From: Fragilaria crotonensis
Lineage: Eukaryota; Bacillariophyta; Fragilariophyceae; Fragilariales; Fragilariaceae
Assembly (NCBI GenBank): GCA_022925895.1
Contig: JAKSYS010000077.1
Location: 62,001-126,000 of the forward strand
Direction of reading: 5' to 3'
Length of the DNA: 64,000 nt
Positions 9,160-18,673 of this stretch are shown here, in pieces. Positions within the stretch are counted from its first letter, which is position 1; each line of letters begins with the position of its first letter. Under the pieces are notes generated by a model. The model worked only from the letters and a program-made list of their open reading frames with translations. It searched no databases and was not told the origin of the DNA. The position numbers and the translations under genes are program-made.

Positions 9160-11627
9160 TGATCAAGAGCGAATTTCAACATGAACTCTGCAGGAAGGGT
9201 GACATCATTGACGGTGGGAGAGTTACTCCAGGTTGCTCTTCCAAACAGGGCACTAGCCATATATCGTTGGTATAGGTCAAATTTGTTGGAATCGGTGTCA
9301 ACTTGAATTTTGACAGATTTGTCAACACCGTGCTGTGGAAGCACACAGGAAGGACCAGCTTTGATAGCATTATTTGTACCTTCGTGCCCAGAATTTGTGT
9401 TGGTCTCAAGTGTCTCACCCTTCCTCAGATAAAAGCAATAACTCTGCTCTTGTGGAATTATGTAATTGCGGATAAAGTGCAATATCTTTTCTCCACCGTC
9501 CTCCCCAAAATTGCCTTAATAGTGTCTGATTTCAAGTACATATGTAAAAGGGCGTAACTTCTTTGATGTTGACGATTCTTTTAGAAAAATGGTATCACAG
9601 ATAACACACAGAATAAACATGTAGGTGTACTCACATTTCGTACTCGTCTTGGAAAAGTATCCTCGGCGCATCCAGCTGTAGATCCAGGTTTTTATTACTC
9701 TTACCTGCCTCTTGGCGGCATCATCCTTGCCTCTCCGATAACCCAAGCCTTTACAATTTCGTCGCCAGCCTTGATCAACAAGGTGCCACCCACATCGAGT
9801 ACGTACTGCATTGACAAAATGTGTGGAGATGGCATAGTCAACTTGTGTCATTTCTTGGGAATCACCGTCAGTCATGATAAGTTTCACAGCATGTAGTGAT
9901 TGTGCACCAAGAAGAACAGGAATGGCTTCTTGGAATAGCCAACGGAAGAACCAAGATCGTTCATTCGGGCAATGCACCTAACAACCACAGTCACCTTTCC
10001 ATTTGAATCTTTCACAGAGAGTGTCAGCAATGGTCTGCTTTCATTGTTCGTCTCATGAGTGCCGTCAACGCATACAACTTCAGGAAAAGCGTGGAACAGG
10101 CGCCTGCCTTCTGGTAAAACCCAACAACAGGCAATGAGTATATCCTGGTCTTCCCTTGCACCAACCGCAAGTCTGCTTTCCAAAGCATATTTCTTAAAAG
10201 TGGATGTCTCTGCCACCTCCAGAGGTACTGGCTTCTCGTGAATAGGTGAAGTGTCATCAGTGTCATCATCAGTTGGGATAACAGAAAGGCTGGTTAGTTC
10301 ACCTGATAAATCATGAGGAATGGCTTCAGTACGTGCAGCCTTTACACTGTTACCACGTAGTTCTTTTGATTTGCCATGATGATACAGACAGACATACGAG
10401 GCACCACTTTTTTGTAAGTAACTCAACATATTCTCACAGGGTGAAGACTCCGATGCTGTTGTGGTAGCATGAACATTTGGGGAAGCCATGAAGTCTTTTG
10501 CCATTTTTGTAAATCCTTGCACATATGCCATCTGACCACGAGTAAAAATCTGACCCGTACGGGTTTTAGTAAACAGAGCCGCTTGGGCAGGCTGGATGTT
10601 GGCAACACTCATTGCAGCAACAGTTTCCAGGGTTGTAATGTCAAGAAAGCGTTTACGATTCCTTATTTCATTGGAAAGAAGAGGAGGATGGCCAGTGTGC
10701 TGATTGTTTCCAATTCCGCAAACAAGGAAAAAGCTATTATGGTCAATTCGAGTGTGAATTTGACACGACAAGTGCAGGAGTTACCACGTAGAGTTGAATT
10801 GCGACGTTTCAATCCGATGCCAGAACTCTTGCACCCACGGGCATTCTTCTTATCACCAGTGTAGGTGGTAACACGATAAGAATCGGTTCCAGTACTTTGG
10901 TTCAGTGTGCAGGACATTCCTCCTTCTTCTGATGAATACTGGCGGAAATTACTGCATTTCAATACGCGTTGGTCAGTCAGTAGTACATCTGTGACATTGG
11001 TTGGGAACGCAAACCATAACCATTGGAAACAAGGGCACAATTCCCAACAGATTTGGCAGCTTGGAGTAAGTCAGTGATAAGACTATGGCCTCCTGAATCC
11101 TTTCAAATCCACCATTGATGGGATAAAGAGATGGACTGAACCGAATAATATGCTTGGAACCCTTGTACATGGAGGTAGTGTACTGAAAGAGGTCGTACTC
11201 TGTTTCCAATGATGCATTGAAATCATCGGTTGCATGACAAAATGACCTTTGAAAGGCAAAGAAGCAGTCCATGACATAGCCTTGAGAGCAGATAGAGTCT
11301 GGTCCACAGCATGGGGATCCTGCATCAATGGTACTTCTTGTTGTGGATGATCCTAAAGAGACCGAAACATGGGGTTGGCAACAAATTAATCGGTAGGTGG
11401 TTGCTATAGTAATGCAAGCAAAATGACAACAGATAGAGAGCAAACAAGAGCGAAAACAGAACAAGGGCAACAAGAGAAACAAAAGCAGCAAGGAGAGCAA
11501 GAACAACAAGAGAAACAATAATGACAGGGAGACAAAGTGCCATACCATCGTGGTCGTAAAATATCAAAATGATGAGTTTTGTGCGAGTAAACTCAAATCC
11601 ACTACTGGTACCATGTTTTATACACAT
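8164..11627 (-). mobile_element. MULE-type DNA transposon, transposase region (degraded or intron-containing)
   Basis: Minus-strand pieces cover a Mutator-like transposase. The segment at 9884-10771 has an N-terminal zinc/WRKY-like region and then VCVDGTHETN, with the first catalytic Asp. The segment at 9516-9977 has MTDGDSQE, with the second Asp. The segment at 9138-9482 has GHEGTNNAIK, with the probable Glu. The segment at 8164-9159 has the SWIM finger C-D-C-x5-C-x4-C-P-H. Upstream pieces (10663-11548) carry R-G-N-S-C-T-C-R-V-K-F. At least one junction looks like an intron: a GTGAGT donor at about 9633 (minus strand) with an AG acceptor before 9505. Others, such as that near 9960, look like frameshifts. 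No clear terminal inverted repeats or target duplication were found; array R2 abuts the 3' side. Confidence 0.75.
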
Positions 11628-11793
11628 CTAGACACGATCATTTTTATTTCTATTCAAACAAATGTGGAGCAGATTTATGTTCCTTATCTAGAACGTAGTT
11701 TTGCACAAGAGTTGGTTTGAAAAGAGGGCGGTGATAAAGTCAAAGAGAAAGATTCCGTGCAAGTTAAATTCCACAACTAAAGTGCTAAAAAAT

Positions 11794-11824
11794 GCTGACG
11801 TCAAATTGGTGAAACCTAATCGGA
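11794..11824 (+). repeat. Solitary MITE end with CRE-like TGACGTCA
   Basis: This 31-bp stretch (starting GCTGACGTCAAATTGGTGAA) matches the right end of the 160-bp MITE at 38875-39034. No inverted partner is visible within several hundred bp, so it is a solo or truncated end. It contains a full TGACGTCA palindrome, the classic cAMP-response element. The rest of 11628-12240 shows no gene that I can support, only a small hairpin at about 11873-11896 (ACCTCGG … CCGAGGT). Confidence 0.6.
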
Positions 11825-12239
11825 CCCGATCTTCAGGCTTGTCGGGTATGCATAGGAGTAGGTACGATAGTATTACCTCGGAAATGCGACCGAGGTAGTA
11901 CTTCTCTTATAGGATTCCACCGATCTCGCGGATTAATTAGAACTGGTACTTGTACTATGTTGCATAATAGGGGTACTTGATGACGTTTTTCGTGCGTTTG
12001 CGTGGGGCATATGAACTGCAAACAATAGTACCAGCATTTTGGGTTCTGCAACATCTGTTGCACCTACGGTATCTTTACGTGCTTCGTATATGGAACGAAT
12101 GCAACTTTTTTCCCGAGGTACTCTTCTACGCTTTGCAATACTAGTTCTACTTGTAATGCAGTACCCTGACACTCTTGAGTACAAGTACCCGGACTCCACA
12201 CTCCACAGTGACACAAATAAGAACCACCTCTCAACAGAG

Positions 12240-12535
12240 ATGGTGATGAACCATCGACACTGCCATTGGCGGCTTTGCCGCCGGAGTCGCCTTGGCGGGC
12301 CTCGTTGCCACACAGATTCCGGATAATGTTGCGCCCGCCGCTCTCCTCCCTGATGGATCTGGGAATGCTCTTTGGAGGAGCCTCCTCGTTTGCTGGCGTC
12401 AAGTCCCCACGGCCGAAGTGGCCTCCTTGCTCAAAAGCACCTTGGGACAGGCCACCCGCGCCATTCAGACGGTCAGCGATCAACGCCGCAGCCGTGGCAG
12501 CCCTTGTTGAACGAATTCAAGCCATCCCATGACAA
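12240..12535 (+). other. GC-rich coding-like remnant
   Basis: This stretch is clearly richer in G and C than its surroundings. In one frame it reads as alternating Ala/Gly/Leu-rich helix-like sequence (GGFAAGVALAGLVATQ), then ends in A-A-A-V-A-A-L-V-E-R-I-Q after a change of frame near 12475. No start codon in a sensible place and no known family were recognised. It could be a fragment of a host exon or of transferred DNA. Downstream (12540-12790) an A-K-V-D-E repeat and a short open stretch of 82 codons carry no recognisable domain. Confidence 0.25.
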
Positions 12536-12799
12536 ATGACGGGATATGCCAAGACGGCGAAGGTCGACGAGTCCGTCGACGAGTACGACAAATAACGGGA
12601 GGCGAAGGTCGACGAGTACATACAACACGCACAATCGATTCCAGATCGAGACACCCAAGGTTTCACAAGAAAAGGTGGGAGAGGAGATGGCTGAGGAAAT
12701 CGTGACGATCCCGGGCAAGGCGGTGTCTCCTGCCGAACAGCTGTTTTCATGCAAAATGGCCGATGCCTCCGTTTGCGGTTGTGACGCCTACTAAGCGCG

Positions 12800-13300
12800 G
12801 CCCCTCCTTTTTGTCCAGCAGCATGTTCTTCACGAACCCCTTCTCCACAATCTGCATGACAAAAAACTCTTTGCACAACACTAAGTTGTCTTGGCAGAAT
12901 GGGACTCTCAATTGCAATCTCATGAGTTAGTTCTTCTGTTGTTCATTGTCTTAGTGCTTTTTCACTATTCACACTTCACACTGTTGTTAGTATACTTGAC
13001 GTACAGTACTCTATTTTATCACGGCGACAGCACGGTGTTTTTGCTACTTGGTACATATACCAAGGCCTACGTGGTTGCTTTATTTGTTTCATGAATTTGA
13101 GGTACATCCGTAGTACAACAATACACAGTACAAGTACTCGACACTAGACTGTACCGGTAGAACTACCTGGTACTCAGAGTACATATTACCTACGTCGCTA
13201 CACATTCTTTAGTTACTTCCAGTAGATACCATATGCTATAGTGTACCGGTGATACTACTCTTGTACCGTAGCTAGGCTAGAGAGTACCGGTAGTAAAGTG
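12800..13300. other. Intergenic, no gene seen; GTAC-rich palindromes
   Basis: No convincing coding sequence. From about 13090 the DNA is dense in short self-complementary motifs such as GTACCGGTA, CCTGGTACT and AGAGTAC, the same style seen in most intergenic gaps of this window. Confidence 0.6.
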
Positions 13301-13337
13301 TATGCCGTCAACAATTCAGATTGGTGAGTCTTTCCTT

Positions 13338-14436
13338 GGAGAAAACTTAATGTCTATATATTTCGATCTATTTAGAATCTATATCGAAGATATACTTATT
13401 GATACATGTACACATTTATGTAGCTTCATTTCGACGTCATCGATACGAACCCCTCAGTGCACTTAAAATCTCATCCCATGTGTATCCAATATGACTTACT
13501 TGGGGTAACTGGGGTCTACGAGGGTCCATTTTGATTGCATGTCGACGGAGCCGCGCCCAAATCCGAATTTGAAAGCCACGGGAGTTACGTATGTCTCCTA
13601 CACGCGTACGTAGAAATGGTACTCAAGGTACGGGTATCGTACACATTTCGAAAACTCATCACACAAATACTCCACAATTGCAATTTGCCACAGTGCACCC
13701 TCAACTGCAGACAATCTGCATATAATATCTCTGTAGTTCATTAACTAATTTACTTTCCATTCTTTGTCTGTATTGCATATAGCAATTGCAGTCTGTTGTA
13801 GTGACTGTGGGAATGAAACTTGTTGTTTTTGATAGATATTCAATGCATTTTTTGACAGGGAACCAGGACAACAACAATCAACAGGAGGCTACCGGTATCA
13901 ACGTACTGTAGGTTTCACAATCGAGTACTGCGCTACTGGACTACTCCGAGTACCTGATACTTGCATAGAATCTACGGTGTATTCCGCATTTCTGATATAC
14001 TGCTGTACTACAGTACTCCCTTAAATCATTGAACGAGGTTTTGTACAACAGTACCGGTAGTACCTTAAGCCATTTGCTGACAGATGACATCGACTCGTAG
14101 ACTTTGAGTAATAAGCGGTTGTAGGTTTGTCTTCGAAATATTTGAGGGGTCGATTTGGATTTTACCAACCCAGATTACAAACGGCGTAGCATACGGGCAA
14201 CGTACACAAGTATGTTACACATCCGCCATGAATGTCAAACAAAAATTCGGCAACCGGGCCAGCGCCCATCTTGCGAACAGCCGAGTTTTTGAGCAGTCTG
14301 ATTGGTGAAAATCGAACACGGGATGACGTCCAAGGGGCTGAAGGACAAATGAAGATAAATGTAATCAAAAGTGAATACTTTTATCTTCGATATAGATTCT
14401 AAATAGATCGAAATATATAGACATTAAGCTTTCTCC
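13338..14436. mobile_element. 1.1-kb non-autonomous TIR element with 7-bp target duplication
   Basis: Near-perfect 55-bp terminal inverted repeats (13338-13392 and 14382-14436, one mismatch seen) start with GGAGAAA and continue into an AT-rich TATATATTTCGATC stretch. They are flanked by a direct 7-bp duplication, TTTCCTT (13331-13337 and 14437-14443). The interior has no transposase. The insertion falls between a consensus donor GTGAGT (13324) and an acceptor CAG (14445-14447) placed directly before the start codon of the aminotransferase gene. The family is unclear: hAT and MULE usually make 8- and 9-bp duplications. The high identity of the ends suggests a recent insertion. Confidence 0.9.
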
Positions 14437-14447
14437 TTTCCTTGCAG

Positions 14448-15866
14448 ATGCCAAGGCTCGTAGTCAAACGATGTGGTAGTTTTGAATGTACAAAAGCAAA
14501 AGCAAATGCAACTAACCGACGGTTGTTATCTTCAGCAGGCACTGGGAAAGCGTACAGATCCATTGGATCTTTTCATTCCGATAATGTAGAAGAACTCATG
14601 CGTTTGCCGACCGATCTGTATCATCCACCTTCCCTTCCATTTGAATCTCTCCCTCTCTCCTCCGAATTTCTGCTCAAGAGACATGAATGGACATTTTTGA
14701 ACCACGGTGCCTTTGGGGCCTCTCTGCAGTGTGGCTACGATCGGGCTCAACAGTGGCGGCTACATTTGGAACATCAGCCCCTACGTTTCTTCGATCGGGA
14801 TTTGTTACCTCATTTGGTCCACAGCGCTCGACAACTGGCAGAATTCGTTAATGCTGATCGTTCTGGGATGGCCCTCCTACCAAACGTCACCACTGGAATC
14901 AATGCGGTCATTTCTGGGTACGTGAGGGAACATCGAAACCCTCAGATACTTTTATGGGATGTGTCGTACGGGAGTGTCAAGAAAATTGCCAAGGGATATT
15001 GCGATAGGGTTTTGGAGATTCCATTGCAAGAGTCATATTCTGACCAATTGGACGATGAAGAAGTCTTTTTGACTGCTTTGGAAGACAAATTGGCATCACA
15101 TGGTGATTGGACTGGTACACTCTTCATCATCGATCATACGACAAGCAACACAGCATTGAATTTACCCGTCGAGCGATTGGCGAAAAGGGCAAAGGAAGCG
15201 GGCATGCTTACGCTCGTGGATGGAGCGCACGGATTACTGGCGCAAGACATAGACTTTGACCAATTGCCATCAGTTGATATCTATCTTTCAAATGGTCACA
15301 AATGGTTGAGTTGTCCGAGAGGTGTGGCTTTTCTCTACTGTGCTAATGAGGAAATACGAGAAACAATTTTGAGAAAGCCCGCTGTCATTTCACATGGTCT
15401 CGACGATGGATATCTCAGTCGATTTATCTGGGATGGCACTCGGGATTATGCTGCACAGTTGGCGCTTCCTGCTGTATTGGATTTGTGGACGAAGGCGGAT
15501 CCTCGTGTTGTAAGGTCATGGATGCACTCGAAACTTACCGATGCCATACGATTGATTGCTGAATCGTGGCATCCCATGTATGCCAATGACATTGATGATT
15601 GGGCAGGAAAGGTTACGTTGGGCAGTATGGAAATGCATTCCCCCATGGCGCTGGTCCGGTTGCCACCCATTTTCTGCGGGTCATCGTTGAACCCGAAAAC
15701 ATCGACCGACGCAAAACAGATACAAGACTACCTATACGACAACAAGATTGAAGTTCCTATCAAGTGTATCAATGGAGTTTTGTATGTCCGACTATCGTGC
15801 CACATCTACAATGAATTGCGGGAATATGATCGACTGGCACAAGTCATGCTTGATTTTCCCAGATGA
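14448..15866 (+). CDS. Class-V PLP aminotransferase, isopenicillin-N-epimerase-like
   Basis: A 472-residue protein. The PLP pocket is visible as VDGAH (Asp258, His261) and SNGHKW (Lys285, the probable Schiff-base lysine), the layout of class-V aminotransferases / cysteine-desulfurase fold. The opening WTFLNHGAFGA (about 82-92) and the R-F-F-D-R stretch are typical of the isopenicillin-N epimerase (CefD)-like group. That group mostly acts on unknown amino acids in eukaryotes, so no substrate is inferred. The first 50 residues are basic and Ser/Ala-rich with few acids, like a mitochondrial presequence. The start was taken at the ATG after TTGCAG; a 5'-UTR intron holding the TIR element may precede it. 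The stop is followed 700 bp later by BioF on the same strand. Confidence 0.85.
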   Translation: MPRLVVKRCGSFECTKAKANATNRRLLSSAGTGKAYRSIGSFHSDNVEELMRLPTDLYHPPSLPFESLPLSSEFLLKRHEWTFLNHGAFGASLQCGYDRAQQWRLHLEHQPLRFFDRDLLPHLVHSARQLAEFVNADRSGMALLPNVTTGINAVISGYVREHRNPQILLWDVSYGSVKKIAKGYCDRVLEIPLQESYSDQLDDEEVFLTALEDKLASHGDWTGTLFIIDHTTSNTALNLPVERLAKRAKEAGMLTLVDGAHGLLAQDIDFDQLPSVDIYLSNGHKWLSCPRGVAFLYCANEEIRETILRKPAVISHGLDDGYLSRFIWDGTRDYAAQLALPAVLDLWTKADPRVVRSWMHSKLTDAIRLIAESWHPMYANDIDDWAGKVTLGSMEMHSPMALVRLPPIFCGSSLNPKTSTDAKQIQDYLYDNKIEVPIKCINGVLYVRLSCHIYNELREYDRLAQVMLDFPR

Positions 15867-16566
15867 CGATAGGTAACGATGCATATATAAATCGGACATC
15901 GGGGGAGACCTATCAGTTACTGTGCCTTCCAGGTAGGATAGAGGCAGTGCACTTCCATAAAAGGAGTCTATTGCGGGTCTCACTCGTACGACATATGCAT
16001 ACATCGTATATGCACATTCATTTGGGTTTGTAGTTCGCGCTCGCCAGCTCCAGCGCTGTCCAAACCTTGCGAACTGCGTACGTGAACCTGGTGGATTGGA
16101 CATCGTCCTACCGGTCCAACGAGTACACAGCAAAGAGTGAAGTCTCGTTCATGTTGCAGACGTTGTGCTACCAGTACCAAACGGACCGGAAACGATATCA
16201 TAACAGGTACTAGTACCTGGTACTGGAGTGTGGTGCAAGTCAACTACTGGGTACATCTAGCTAGTACGACTATACTGAATACTGAATACATATATTACGT
16301 ATTACATATTGCATATGCATATTTCAAATTAAATATGCATATACTGCTCATATCATTACAACACTTCTATCATCTATGCCTACAGTAGACAGTAGACCTA
16401 CCAGGTACTAAAACACGCCGCCAGTACAACCTCAGGGCACTTGCAACTTCCCAAATGATGTCAGATGTCAGATGTCAGATTCAGTTCATGCTGCAATTGG
16501 CATTCAAGCCCAGAACACCTCATTATTGCACTTCATGTATTTATATAGTGTACAGCGAATGTCAGG
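15867..16566. other. Intergenic between the two PLP-enzyme genes
   Basis: No gene supported. Contains GTAC palindromes (around 16205-16240), an AT-rich stretch with repeated TGCATAT (16280-16345) and a short repeat of GATGTCA (about 16456-16480). It probably holds the terminator of the aminotransferase gene and the promoter of the next. Confidence 0.6.
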
Positions 16567-17862
16567 ATGGAAGATCGCATGACAGATCAACTAGCCAAAC
16601 GGCGGCAGAAAGGAAGTTTACGGACATTGTTGCCAATAGATGCCTTTCATCACAAATCACAATCGGGGGCCGACTTTTCTACAAATGATTACCTTGGATT
16701 GGCACAATGCCATCAACAGAAGCTTATCGTGGATAGGCTGTATCATGAACAGGCAGAGGTACGACTGGGAGCCACGGGGTCTCGGCTTCTCTCAGGTGAT
16801 TCTTTGTATGCTCGAAATCTGGAAGTTTGGTTAGCCAAGCTTCACCAACGGCCTACAGCAACCCTCTTCAACAGCGGATACGACGCCAATCTCTCGATTC
16901 TTTCGTCCATCATTGTACCAGGAGATTTGGTCGTTCTCGATGAGCTGTGTCACAACTCCTCAGTGATGGGAGTGCGCATGAGCCGTCAACGAGAGTTTCG
17001 GGTATTTCCTCACAACAACGTCGACGCGTTGCGATACATTCTGGAGGCGAATCGCTCCTCCCATAAGTGCTGCTTGATTGTTGTCGAGTCGGTTTACTCG
17101 ATGGATGGGGATGTCGCACCACTCAATGCTATTCTTGATCTCGCTTCAAGGTATGACGCGGTCGTAGTAGTGGACGAAGCTCACGGGCTTGGAATCTACG
17201 GACGAACCAACAGGAATGATTTGGCATTGCCGATAACGAGAGATGATGGCTGTCAACTGCCGCCGCTGCCTAACACAAAAGGCTACGGTGGAATGGGAGT
17301 ACTGGCTGCGTTGGAACTAGAAAGTCACCCAGCCCTGCTGGCTTCAGTACACACTTTTGGCAAGGCAGCAGGGTGCCATGGCGCCGCCATCTGCGGATCC
17401 GAAGTCCTACGCGATTTTCTATGGAACTATGCTCGACCGTTCGTCTATTCTACGTCGCTTCCTTTGCATTCTCTCGTTGCGATCAAAGCATCGTACACAA
17501 CCCTGATAAGCAGAGAAGGCGACATACGTCGGGCTCACACATTTGAATTGGTAAAACTCTTTTGTTCCATCATGAACGATGCACTATCCTCAAGTCCGTT
17601 GGTGTCCCTTTGGCCCAGTCCCTCTCCGATTCAAGCGCTGGTCTTGGGTGACAATGACACTTGTCTTGAATTCTGTCAACGCATCTTAAATCGGTATGCA
17701 ATTCGACTTTACGCGATTCGAGCACCCACAGTCCCGCTGGGATTCGAAAGGGTTAGGGTGATTCTTCATGCTCACAATACAGAGGACGAAGTTCGATTGT
17801 TGTGCAAAGGACTTCTCCAGATATGTTCCGAGATGCGCCTTCTCACACTATCGCGCCTGTAG
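16567..17862 (+). CDS. bioF: 8-amino-7-oxononanoate (KAPA) synthase-like, peroxisomal type
   Basis: A 431-residue alpha-oxoamine synthase. Motifs in order: DYLGL (41-45); GATGSRLLSG, with a glycine-rich turn; H129 in the LDELCHNSS pocket; D203-E-A-H206 in VVDEAHGLG; and Lys266 in THFGK-type context (HTFGKAAG) for the PLP Schiff base. In biotin synthesis this enzyme condenses pimeloyl-CoA/ACP with alanine, releasing CO2 to give KAPA. The paralogous 2-amino-3-ketobutyrate ligase or ALA synthase is less likely given the short N-terminus and BioF-like spacing. The protein ends in Ser-Arg-Leu, a canonical PTS1 peroxisomal signal, as reported for fungal and plant KAPA synthases. No intron seen. Confidence 0.85.
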   Translation: MEDRMTDQLAKRRQKGSLRTLLPIDAFHHKSQSGADFSTNDYLGLAQCHQQKLIVDRLYHEQAEVRLGATGSRLLSGDSLYARNLEVWLAKLHQRPTATLFNSGYDANLSILSSIIVPGDLVVLDELCHNSSVMGVRMSRQREFRVFPHNNVDALRYILEANRSSHKCCLIVVESVYSMDGDVAPLNAILDLASRYDAVVVVDEAHGLGIYGRTNRNDLALPITRDDGCQLPPLPNTKGYGGMGVLAALELESHPALLASVHTFGKAAGCHGAAICGSEVLRDFLWNYARPFVYSTSLPLHSLVAIKASYTTLISREGDIRRAHTFELVKLFCSIMNDALSSSPLVSLWPSPSPIQALVLGDNDTCLEFCQRILNRYAIRLYAIRAPTVPLGFERVRVILHAHNTEDEVRLLCKGLLQICSEMRLLTLSRL

Positions 17863-18673
17863 CATGCTATTTGACAGAAATAAGTTTGAATATCTACCAA
17901 TATATGAGATTTACCAGTCTAGGTTTTCTGAACATTCTAAGGAGCGACTTGGAAATCATCAATTCTCAAGAAGGGCAGAATAGGTCGAGAAATTATCTGC
18001 CTCGAGTTTTCTTGGAAGTTCACTCTGACTTTGCTCCTATCGTTGTGAAGTCGGACACGCAGCCTGCAGAAATGCTTCACGATAATGATTTCCCGGCTTC
18101 CCACCTTGTGTCGAGCATTGGAGGGATTTTTTTCGTTCACCCCCGGAAAAAGTGAAGTCTTTGGCTTTACCCGGCGTTATCGTAACGGAGATATCGCTGA
18201 AAACTTGCCAAAAATTCGCTTTCAGCAGTCGTGTACTGTATTGGGACGAATACGACAGTGAGATGCCACCCTTGTTTTCGTGCTGTAAGTTGACAGTGCA
18301 CTCGGACTGCTATGCAGTTCTACTGCTCATTACGATGATTGGAAGACAGGGTTCTGAGATGGAATCATTTTTGGGGTGCGAACCGTTGTCCCATTTATTA
18401 TTCAAGTATACCCGTGAATGTTCTTTGTTTGAACATTGGTGATTATACAAGCTTGAAGCTCATTAATTTTATGAAAAACATTCGTTATCATATATCGTTA
18501 TCAATTTTGGATTGCGTTGCAATATGTGCTTAGTAGAAATTCTATATCTCGCATTCCTCCATCGAAATAGTTTAGCGGGAACGAAACCCCTTTGGCTCGC
18601 TCTCCCACACCCACTACTCGCAGAACCTAGAAAAACCATAATTTCGACTTTGGCTCGACATTTGATTGACACC
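17863..18673. other. Intergenic, no gene seen
   Basis: Short open stretches only, in all frames, with no recognisable domain. The last 150 bp are the likely promoter/5' UTR of the armadillo gene. No repeats beyond simple AT-rich patches. Confidence 0.55.

Noticed and set aside
13535-13744. Gene inside the 1.1-kb TIR element
   Set aside because: Short, no domain, no promoter, and the element is a MITE-like non-autonomous copy.
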